64,000 nt of DNA from Ariolimax columbianus (taxonomy: Eukaryota; Mollusca; Gastropoda; Stylommatophora; Arionidae): NCBI GenBank assembly GCA_036924085.1, contig JAVGWX010000002.1:51769105-51833104 (forward strand), written 5' to 3'. Below are positions 55,942 through 64,000 of this stretch, piece by piece (within the stretch, counting starts at the first letter, position 1; each line of letters begins with the position of its first letter). Under the pieces are notes generated by a model that was given only the letters and a program-made list of their open reading frames with translations, had not been told where the DNA came from and did not search any database. A program made the translations under genes and the position numbers.

Positions 55942-56375
55942 TATCACATGGAATAGGTGGGTAAGTTGCCAAATGGATGGAAAGACTCAGAAACACCGGC
56001 GTACAGTGTCTAGAAAAGAGAAGAATTCGAGGTGACAATACAGGTTTATAAGATGATCAGAGGAACGGATACATTACACTATAACAAGATTTTCAAAATA
56101 CAACCGCCTAGAAGAACCAGAGGGCATAGCTACTAATTAAAAAATAGAAAGGTCTAGATTAGGTATTAGGAAATATTATTTTAATCAGAGAGGGGGGAAT
56201 GCTTGGAATTCATGGCCATATGATGTAGTGGAGGCAGGGACAATTAATGCATTTAAGAATAAATTGTGCTCATAGCTTTTAGAGCAAGGTAATGTAAATG
56301 AAACTGGTTGTATACAGACTCTGCAGAGTCTTCTAAACCAGTATAAAGACGTTAAGGTAAGTTAAGTTAAGGGGA

Positions 56376-57257
56376 CGGTGACTTTAAAACGGTTTGAGTA
56401 CTACCGAATTACGTAATTGAATAGGTATTTGGGGCGTGAGAATGGCAAACCAAACCAATAAATAACCAATGATTCATAAAAATAGATGTTATTCCAACCA
56501 TCTAATATAAAACTCAAAAATATTCTCACAGGAAAATTCAATTTAGTTGTTCAAAAATAATATGTAGTCCATCCTACAAGATGGTTTTGGAACAGGGTAT
56601 GTTGTTGTTGTTGCTATTGTTGTTGGGAAGCTACTTAGACTGAGTTATTATATTTTCTTCTTCTACTATTTTCTTCTTCTTCTTCCTCTTTTCCATCGTC
56701 CTCTTCGACGTTTGTTCTGAAAAGGAAGCTGTAATGTTGTGTGGAAGTTCCTAGCGAGGCTGCGATCTTGTAATGGAAAGTCCTGGAATGGCTGTCCCAG
56801 AGACAGAGGAAACAGCAATACTTTGTGTAACTCTGGTGTCGCTTACATCAAGACGGAAATGACCTTTCGGTAATCACAAATCTGTTACTTATGTCTATCA
56901 TAGTTGATGGTTTGCAACAGCTGCTTCGTGCTGTTGTAAGTTTATTTCATGTGAACTGCATACCATAGTTAAACAGATGGCCAAAACGTTACCATTACAG
57001 AGCAGCACAGCTTGTAAGCTCAACTTTCACGAATCAATGAACGTCTCCAATCGTCATCTGCGTGGTTGACGTGTAGTACTGCCACCAATCCCACTGTATC
57101 AAGTCAAGCAATGAGGTTATCTGTCATTTTGGAAAGAAAGGAAGCATGTTTTACTGATCATGAAACATAGACACAGATGCATTTTTGCCTAGAAGATTCC
57201 ATTGTCGCAAGCTGGATCCCCAACAGTTCAAGCTTTACTTGTTGGTTGTTGCAGATC
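56376..57257. other. Intron; SINE A remnant
   Basis: About 56,650-56,780: TTC-rich sequence then 'gtttgttctgaaaaggaagc' and 'agcgaggctgcgatcttg', a decayed reversed family A fragment. 'gttgttgttgctattgttgt' at about 56,602 may be the tail of an old family F copy. No gene. Confidence 0.45.
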
Positions 57258-57474
57258 TCCGGATTCCGTGGCGAAGTGGTTAAGCCGTCGGCCTCGTGAT
57301 CAGGTGTTGTGGGTTCGACTCCGGACTCCGCCGTCTTTTTCACGGGTGCTTGATGCGGAGTCCCCTGCATTTCGTAGTCGCCCCCTAGTCGTCTTGTCCT
57401 TGACTTGTCACTGAGGTCGGGCGGCACGAGACGAGAGAGTGAGGATAAAAATGAGCGCAGTTAATCCTTACTAA
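57258..57474 (+). mobile_element. tRNA-derived SINE family C, full length
   Basis: Head 'ggattccgtggcgaagtggt' + 'taagccg' (A box), 'gtgttgtgggttcgactcc' (B box), then 'gtctttttcacgggtgcttg' and 'gtgaggataaaaatgagcgc'. Resembles a tRNA-Glu/Leu-type head, but the exact parent is uncertain. Confidence 0.88.
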
Positions 57475-58434
57475 AAATAGCGCTAGCAAAATAAATTATG
57501 CCATCATCGTCTACGATGGACGGCGGCTTTTTTTGTTGCAGATCTCTCACTGGACTATTCAACTCACTCTCAGAAATTGTATGTAGCTGTACATACTCTT
57601 CAATCGGCACAGAATCAGGATCTCTTGATGTTGATGCTCTCACATGTGACATATGTTCACTGGTATTTCTTTTGTTTTCATTATCAAGAGCATAAGAATC
57701 TAGTGAGTCCTGAAAAGGAAGGCCTTCACCGCAAAGCACTTGGCGAAAAGCAGAAGGAATATTCTGATGTCAAAAGTCACCTTTTCCCTTTAGAAATACC
57801 TTGTGTGGTCATTATAGATTAATAATAATTAAGATGTTTCAATGGTCCAGTCCACAACATTAGAACTGTAAAGCGTTACGATTGTTAGTTGTTTCTGTTC
57901 AACCAGAAGCGCGGATTTGTTGCACGTGATGAACACTATATGTGTGGGTCATTACCAGTTCTGGCCATCGATCTTACAACCAAAGTTAATGCTGCAGTTT
58001 TCTCTTTTCTGTTGTGTCGCGGGATGTACTAAAGCAGGTAAACCTGGGCCTTCTGGCAATGTAAAACTTCTCAGCTGACTCTCCACTATTATGATCATAA
58101 TATCGATGCCCACCTCGTTGGTCAGGCTGCTGTTGCACATCCTCATTTGAGGTGCATGGCGTGGGCGTGAGGTGGGGTCTTGGTCAGTATTTGGCAAGTC
58201 AGCAACTTTGCACCGTTAAGTTGCCTATATAGATAAATCATCATTATATACTGACAGCTTGTTGATTGATTCTCTCCGTTTAATCTCTCCTAACCTTCAT
58301 ATTTGCTACAAATCTCATAGTACAACATCTCTACGATCTTTTCTTCACATCTCTTTCGGAATATTGGTTGAGTATCATGTTTATCAATTCAATACATTTT
58401 TATTAATATTTACTCATTTTAAATTTCGTTTCAG
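57475..58434. other. Intron, no firm feature
   Basis: Opposite-strand ORFs at 57,461-57,739 (minus, 92 codons) and 57,498-57,822 (plus) overlap; the minus one is hydrophilic without a known motif. 'ggtggggtcttggtcagtat' at about 58,171 resembles the family F end. Confidence 0.35.
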
Positions 58435-58453
58435 CAACATGGGTGGATGACTG
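58435..58453 (+). CDS. 19-nt micro-exon of the transmembrane gene
   Basis: Seen: 'ttttaaatttcgtttcag' | CAACATGGGTGGATGACTG | GTAAGTAGG, textbook sites on both sides. The one base left from the previous exon plus CA gives Ala, then TWVDD, leaving TG for the next exon, where G completes Trp. Length is not a multiple of 3, so skipping it would shift the frame. It adds an acidic ATWVDDW patch between two basic segments. Micro-exons this short usually need auxiliary splicing signals; that is general knowledge, not seen here. Confidence 0.6.
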
Positions 58454-58556
58454 GTAAGTAGGTTTTAGTTTTTGGAAAACCTTCAGTTGAATGTAGAGCT
58501 TCTGAGTTTGTAGTAGCTAAGCTCTCGTTTCTCTCTCTGATCCCAATTTATCGACA

Positions 58557-58650
58557 CATTCTAGTCGACCCGGCTATAAATAGGCATCTAGCTTACTGTT
58601 TGATAGACGAGGAAGGGAAATGGCTACCGCCATTTTATTTCATTTTCTCC
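58557..58650 (+). repeat. Family D fragment
   Basis: 'gtcgacccggctataaatag' + 'gcatctagcttact' matches the second half of the element at 47,183-47,330. Confidence 0.6.
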
Positions 58651-59868
58651 TTGACATATCATTATCGCCTTGCCTTGTCTATTCTGATATCACAGACTCG
58701 GGAAGAGACTAAGGCATCAAATAATGCGTTCACCTGGAAATTCAAGATAGAATGAGATGTACAATATTTACGTGACTAAAGCTCACCATTGTAGATTTTC
58801 ATTATTTATTAACTCGAGAAAGGAGAGATGCAGAGAACCGACAAAAGTTGCGTTTGCTTAGAAATTCCAGACATAATGATCTGAAAAGTTTTCACCCTGG
58901 TATAACTTACCGTTGCAAAGTTTTTTTCAGCAAGACGGACAAACAGACACATGTATTTTCTATCTTATAATAAATATATGTGACGTCTTAATATGAAAAG
59001 CGCGCCAAATTAAAATTTAAACGTACATAACAGTGAACATTATCGGTTAGTAAGTAGTAGTTGGCCATCATACACGAAGATGGTAACAATGTCAGATTTG
59101 TGTGGCGAGACGTGGCAGCGTATGGGTATGCATAGGGCTATGCAGCTGGATCCTGAAACTGAACACATTAACGCAAGAGTGGCACGCGTGGTTACACGGT
59201 GACCCGTAGCATGCGTGTTGCTGTTGTTCCCTGACATTCGTGCTCTTCTTATGGTCTTCCTTCCAGCTCATATACAGTATATAGGTAAAAGACGTCCGTA
59301 TCGGGAAGGTATCGAGGTCTGGGCTTGACGTCCAGCTCGTTAAAGGAAAGTGAAGCATCTGTTTTAGCCTCTCCTTTCCAGGTGTAGAGATCGTCGCTGG
59401 ATTCACTTTTCGGCATGCCGGAAAAAATGTCCATGTCAATGGCCTCTCCTACATTATTGTGTCTCCAGCGGCACTTTCATGAGGGGCTCCCTGTTTTTTA
59501 CAGAGCATGCTGTGGGGCGCGACCGAGTAACCGGCGGTATGACTGGGCAGGCAGATTGGACTCATTATCTCTGGTTGGCAGCCAATCTAAGAGAAGGTAA
59601 ACTCTGACTCTTAACCCTGATAGACGAAGCTCGGTAGCCTGTTCTCCTGTATTTAGACACTGTCTGCTTTGACTGTAAAAGTCGATCCACGAGTGACAGT
59701 CCCTACCACAAATCGTACAACCATGCTGAGGAGTCTGACTTGCCTGGCTGTTCCTTGATCTCTTCAGTCTTTCTCCTTAGCCAGAAGGCCTCCACAAGCG
59801 TCAGCAGCCACTCTACCCCTCCAACTGACTGTCTCAAACAGGTCGATCCTGAGCTATTGTTTCCCAGC
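58651..59868. other. Intron; optional 18-nt exon and an unexplained minus ORF
   Basis: 59,267-59,284 (plus) has acceptor 'ggtcttccttccag' and donor GTAAAA and would insert CSYTVY in frame. On the minus strand 59,476-59,249 is open with balanced composition (VGEAIDMDIFSGMPKSESSD ... LSFNELDVKPRPRYLP) but lacks a good acceptor. I call neither. Confidence 0.3.
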
Positions 59869-59945
59869 CCTAGGATGGGATGTCGCGTGACTTCATGTCC
59901 CTAGCCCTCGGATGGGATGTCGCGTGACTTCATGTCCCTCTTGCA
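59869..59945. repeat. ~38-bp direct duplication
   Basis: 'gggatgtcgcgtgacttcat' + 'gtccctagccctcggat' occurs twice in tandem. Confidence 0.9.
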
Positions 59946-60529
59946 TACGTCTTTCAATCGCAATGTGGGACTGCGGATTTTCACCATCCAGTATTGATAC
60001 ACTGAGGTTGTTCATCTCAGTTACCCCTTCCTTTGCAGGCTCATTGGTTTGAATTGACCACTGTTCATTGTGTATCTGCCACCTGTCACAAAAATGTTAA
60101 AGGCCTGTATGGTCAATGCTTGATAATAGGAAACTAAGAAAGTCATTAAGTTTATAAATATGCATAAATCGAAGTCTGTATTCCAGTCGCAAGTGTTGGA
60201 AGACGAAAGACTTGGTTAATTGGGATACTTTTGGGGATGTCTTAACTCGTTTCCTTCTTGTGACAAGGCGTTCTCGTCACCTGTAAGCAGATGGTTCAAA
60301 CTCGAACTGCCTTCGCTTCTGTTGTTCTTTATAAATGTTTTTCTGAGTGCATACACACGCGTGTCTTTGAGATGGTTGTCACTACCAATATGCGGCAGTG
60401 AATACACTGACAGTTACCAGCGGCTCATAGCTGGCTATTTGCGCCAGGGCCAGTGACCCATAAGTGATCAATACCATATTTCGCTTTCAAGTGGTGGTAC
60501 TGGAAACAGACTGCAATCATACAGGCTGG
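59946..60529. other. Intron, no feature seen
   Basis: Unassigned; 'tagctggctatttgcgccag' + 'ggccagtgaccca' at about 60,427-60,460 loosely resembles the family A head. Confidence 0.35.
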
Positions 60530-60610
60530 CTAAAACGCCGAAGGATTGTTAGCTTGGTTTGCAATCCTAAAGTGCCAGGTTCAAACCAGCCATGCTCGGA
60601 TTGACAGATC
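60530..60610 (+). mobile_element. tRNA-like SINE head
   Basis: 'aaaacgccgaaggattgtta' ... 'gtgccaggttcaaaccagcc', with B-box-like 'ggttcaaacc', then 'atgctcggattgacagatct'. Possibly the same family as 49,567-49,650. Confidence 0.45.
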
Positions 60611-60734
60611 TGGTATGTCGTGCATTCTTTTTTCCAGGTATGATCAGTTCTCCCAGTCTCCAAAGATGTAAATTGGTACATGGCGCCGTCATGAGCAACT
60701 TTCGGAGTCGTCACGGGAGTTCGTGCTTTATCGT

Positions 60735-61350
60735 CGAACTTTCTTCATCTTCTTCTTCCTTGTTCTTCTTAAGACCTCGATTTTCAATGACTGTAAAGAA
60801 GGCAGCAGTCGATGTAATGCTCTGTGAACGTCCGTACAGCTTCTCATTGAAGGACACTCAAGGTGCCAAATTCCACTTCTATTGTCGGTAAACGATGAGC
60901 AGGACAAACATGTGTTCTGCTGTGTCCCAGTTATAAAGGCCCGTAGTGCCAATCTTGAACTTATTGTACATATGACATCTCAGTCTGTTTTGACCTGTGT
61001 GTAGCCGGAGATTGATCACCTGGTCTCGCCTGGAGAGTTGGTGGTAGGCATCGTTTTCTATGTGGCCTCAGTAGTTTTTTTTTCTATTTTGCTCTGTATG
61101 TGGCCCTGATGGCTATTTCTGTCTCATCGTATGTTGGTGCTGTATCACTCTACTGTTGTGTTCCTTGCTTTCTGACTGATGTGTTCGCCTCCTCATTGGA
61201 TGGAGTGTTGCAGTTGGCCGGTATCCACAATGGACAATGTTTTTGTTTTTTTTGTAAAGCGCTGGGACAGGCGTTCGAGTGAGTCTGCCAGAGCGCCAAG
61301 TTGATTTGTGTGCTGATTGTCACACGTTCAGCAATGAAAGGAACAACTGA
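60735..61350 (-). pseudogene. RNase H LINE, 3' end, old copy
   Basis: Minus strand: QKKQKHCPLWIPANCNTPSN then EEANTSVRKQG, a decayed form of the QWVPSHCNIQGNEEADRLAK block, with the expected RNase H spacing before it. It is followed by the tail region and a GAA-rich end (TTC-rich on plus at about 60,740-60,775). Many substitutions and frame breaks; the oldest copy of this family in the window. Confidence 0.7.
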
Positions 61351-61718
61351 TTCAATGACGTCAGTTCTGTGAGTCATTTTTTACTTTTCTTGCTAACAGA
61401 TGAGATTTTCTCAGGTATTGCTAATCAGATTGCAAGCTTCATGTCTGCGTAATCATCTACTGGTATTTCATTAAAGAGAAGATGGTCGAACAGTTAGTTT
61501 GCAGGTATCCTGATCAATGGGACTCGTGTTCAAAACTTTTTTTTTTTTTTCAAATTATATCTGTGAAAAAACAAAAAATAAGTCTGCACCTTGTGTAGCA
61601 ACTGCAAGTACAAGTGGCCCTTATTTTTCATTCTTATTATTCGTCCTTGTAAATTCTAGCAATTTGAATAAACACTGTAATAATAGTATTTTGTATATTT
61701 CATTTTTTTTTTTCCCAG
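61351..61718. other. Intron, no feature seen
   Basis: AT-rich; poly-T runs at about 61,538-61,550 and the pyrimidine tract just before the next exon. Confidence 0.45.
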
Positions 61719-61767
61719 GCGTCAGAAAACTAGGCAATTTCCACCACACAGGTTGTATGAAGAAAAG
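61719..61767 (+). CDS. Cytoplasmic exon of the transmembrane gene (exon n+3)
   Basis: Seen: a strong acceptor (a run of about 12 T then CCCAG) and donor AAAAG|GTAAGA bound 49 bases. The first G completes Trp with TG of the micro-exon; then RQKTRQFPPHRLYEEK, ending in phase 0. All three junctions of the four-exon chain keep one open frame. The peptide is basic with a PPHRLY stretch. The gene must continue past the window: the remaining sequence to 64,000 is a satellite array without an exon that I can see. Confidence 0.65.
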
Positions 61768-62139
61768 GTAAGATCTCTTGAGTGTGCCTTGTTTCTGTTC
61801 AGTGCTACCAAAACAATTTGAGGAACCTCTTCCATTAAAAAAAGTTGCAATATTATCAATCACTCAATTTATCTACTATATTTACTGGTTAAGAGAAGGG
61901 GACAGTACTGCACGATACCAGTCATCGAATCAGGGGACATAATTAAATTACGGAATAACGCATAGAGTGTGTTTGTTTATTCTGTTTGTTTTTGTTTTGT
62001 TGTTGTTGTTGTTTTTTGGGGGGAGAGGGGAATAATGGGCTACGAAACCCGGCATGTAAACTGTTTGATGACTGCAAAACCAAACGGTTTTGATGTCTAA
62101 GTGCTATTAATCTGCCGGTTGACCATAAGAATTACTCGA
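61768..62139. other. Intron, no feature seen
   Basis: Unassigned; 'tttctgttcag' at 61,802 resembles an acceptor but the intron would be only about 35 bases, too short. (GTT)n and a G-rich patch at 61,990-62,030. Confidence 0.45.
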
Positions 62140-63360
62140 TTCTATAAATCCTATTAGTGGACCAAATTTATTTCCCAGATCTGAAAATTCTCCAAGTAGA
62201 CCCAATTTATATTACATCCCTATAAATCTTCACGGCTTACCAAATGTATTCTCCAACCATATACATCTTCACATCATACCAAATTTATTCTCCAACCATA
62301 TACAACTTAATGGTATACCAAATGTATTTTCATCCCTATAAATCTTCATATTGTACTTCTCGCCAGAGAGGAAGTAGCACAGCAGCAGAGGGATACAACA
62401 ACCACGTACTATGAGACAAAAGCAGCCATCATGGCCACGTACAAAGGAAACTGGAAATAAGATTGAATAGAAAATGTATTTTTCACCCCTATAAATTTTC
62501 ATGGTGCACCCAATTTATTCGTCATCCCTATAAATCTTCACGGTGCACCCAATTTATTCTTCATCCCTATAAATCTTCACGGTAGACCCAATTTATTTAC
62601 CATCCCTATAAATCTTCACGGTGCACCCAATTTATTTTTCCTCCCTATAAATCTTCATGGTGCACCGAATTTATTCTTCATCCCTATAAATCTTCATGGT
62701 GCACCCAATTTATTCTTCATCCCTATAAATCTTCATGGTGCACCCAATTTATTCTTTATCCCTATAAATCTTCATGGTTGTACCAAATTTATTCTTCATC
62801 CCTATAAATCTTCATGGTTGTACCAAATTTATTCTTCATCCCTATAAATCTTCATGGTTGTACCAAATTTATTCTTCATCCCTATAAATCTTCATGGTTG
62901 TACCAAATTTATTCTTCATCCCTATAAATCTTCATGGTTGTACCAAATTTATTCTTCATCCCTATAAATCTTCATGGTTGTACCAAATTTATTCTTCATC
63001 CCTATAAATCTTCATGGTTGTACTAAATTTATTCTTCATCCCTATAAATCTTCATGGTTGTACCAAATTTATTCTTCATCCCTATAAATCTTCATGGTTG
63101 TACCAAATTTATTCTTCATCCCTATAAATCTTCACGGTGAACCCAATTTATTCTTCATCCCTATAAATCTTCATGGTTGTACCAAATTTATTGTTCATCC
63201 CTACAAATCCTCTCAGGGATTTACTTCCTTCCTCAACCCAATACATCTCCATAGTGTACCCAATTTATTCTACAACTCAATAAATCCTCATAGAGTACCA
63301 AATGTATTGCTCATTCCTATTAATCATCCTTCGCTGTATCAAAGGAATTCATGAGCCCTA
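62140..63360. repeat. ~40-bp satellite-like array
   Basis: Unit 'atccctataaatcttcatgg' + 'ttgtaccaaatttattcttc' (40 bp) in the middle; a 39-bp form with 'tgcacccaatttatt' on the left. Units are nearly identical from about 62,760 to 63,120 and degenerate toward both ends. An unrelated insert of about 140 bp lies at about 62,350-62,465. Confidence 0.96.
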
Positions 63361-64000
63361 TGAACCTTCCGGTGGACTCGTTAATGCCCCATCCTTATAA
63401 ATTCTCCAAGTGGAGCAAATTAATTCAAAAATACTATGAATTCTCCTAGTAGACTTCAGTTATTCCATATACATATAAATATTCCCGGTGAACTACATGC
63501 ATTTTCCATCCATATAAATTCTCCTGATGGAACCCAATTATTCCCCACCCCTATAATATCTCCGGGTGAACTCGTTATTACTAGAAACTCTTAGTAGTTC
63601 CTAGTTATTCCCAAATCCTATAAAATCTCCAGGTGGACCAGTTATTCTCTACCCCTATAAAGTCTCCAGGTGGACCAGTTATTTTCCGCCCCTATAAAAA
63701 TCTCCAGGTGGACCAGTTGTTCTGCACCACTATAAAAATTCCAGTAGATCAAGTTATTCTCCACCCCTATAAAATCCCCGGGTGGACCATTTATTCTGCA
63801 CCTCTATAAAATGTCCAGGTGGACCAGTTATTTTCCACTTCATAAAATGTCGAGGTGGGCCAATTATTCTCCACCCCTATAAAATTTCCAGATGGTAAAG
63901 TTATTCTCCACCTCTATAAAATCTCCAGGTGGACCAGTTATTCTCCACTCCTATAAAATCTCCAGGTTGTCAAGTTATTCTCCACCCCTATAAAATCTCC
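63361..64000. repeat. ~37-bp related array, continues past the window
   Basis: Unit 'cccctataaaatctccaggt' + 'ggaccagttattctcca' (37 bp). It shares 'cctataaa.tct.ca.ggt..ac' and 'ttattc' with the 40-bp unit, so both come from one ancestor. Runs to the last base. Confidence 0.95.

Larger units (their letters stand above)
54115..56375 (+). mobile_element. CR1-like LINE, deleted and SINE-interrupted
   Basis: A CR1-type non-LTR element on the plus strand: endonuclease (from about 54,140), linker, first half of RT, an internal deletion, the ORF C-terminus (QVYKMIRGTDTLHYNKIFKI, RRTRGHSY, YYFNQRG.NAWNSW) and the (TTAAG)n tail at about 56,350-56,375. A family B SINE lies in the endonuclease. Lies in the 10.6-kb intron between exons at 47,654 and 58,435, same strand. 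Confidence 0.9.

Noticed and set aside
57158..57427. 89-codon minus-strand and 70-codon plus-strand ORFs
   Set aside because: They are translations of the tRNA-derived SINE family C.
59249..59476. Minus-strand open stretch with balanced composition (DMDIFSGMPKSESSD...)
   Set aside because: It looks protein-like but has no acceptable splice acceptor, overlaps a plus-strand exon-like site and has no recognisable family. Not enough to call.
61803..61840. Final exon of the membrane gene (CYQNNLRNLFH stop) after 'tttctgttcag'
   Set aside because: The intron from 61,768 would be about 35 bases, below the workable size for animal introns.

Overview
This is a window of animal (eukaryotic) nuclear DNA, not bacterial. 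Coding sequence is sparse and split by introns. Non-LTR retrotransposon fragments are frequent, several tRNA-derived or SINE-like families recur on both strands, and there are many mini- and microsatellites. The retrotransposon protein styles and the SINE core shared by two families fit a lophotrochozoan, most likely a marine mollusc. That assignment is inference; nothing here names the species.

Layout. 0-9 kb: degraded LINE pieces, one plausible host coding exon on the minus strand (2,415-2,907), and a ~39-bp minisatellite split by a LINE insertion. 9-19.3 kb: a 37-bp minisatellite, two LINEs on the minus strand (one of ~2.9 kb with endonuclease, reverse transcriptase and a C-terminal C2H2 finger), a fold-back mariner derivative and SINEs. 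19.9-25 kb: a 20-bp minisatellite of about 1 kb, two unrelated 49-bp minisatellites, and CR1-like and other LINE remnants. 26.6-30.2 kb: the most complete LINE (endonuclease, RT, RNase H) with a (GAA)n tail. 30-43 kb: mostly satellites and nested repeats, plus a candidate terminal exon on the minus strand (about 33.9-34.3 kb).

44-62 kb: the main non-repeat signal is a chain of four short exons on the plus strand: 44,279-44,390, 47,654-47,814, 58,435-58,453 and 61,719-61,767. All have good splice sites and all three junctions are phase-compatible. Together they read as one transmembrane helix, a strongly basic juxtamembrane segment, a 19-nt micro-exon and a further cytoplasmic segment. An upstream exon (43,806-43,859) fits in phase but has a weak donor. 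The introns hold SINEs, a CR1-like LINE and RNase H-LINE fragments. 62.1-64 kb is a satellite-like array that runs off the end of the window.

All retroelement proteins seen are broken by stops, frameshifts or truncation. At least one SINE insertion (49,090-49,356) looks very recent, with a perfect 13-bp target duplication and a long poly-A tail. I found no CRISPR array, operon, rRNA gene or convincing functional tRNA gene.
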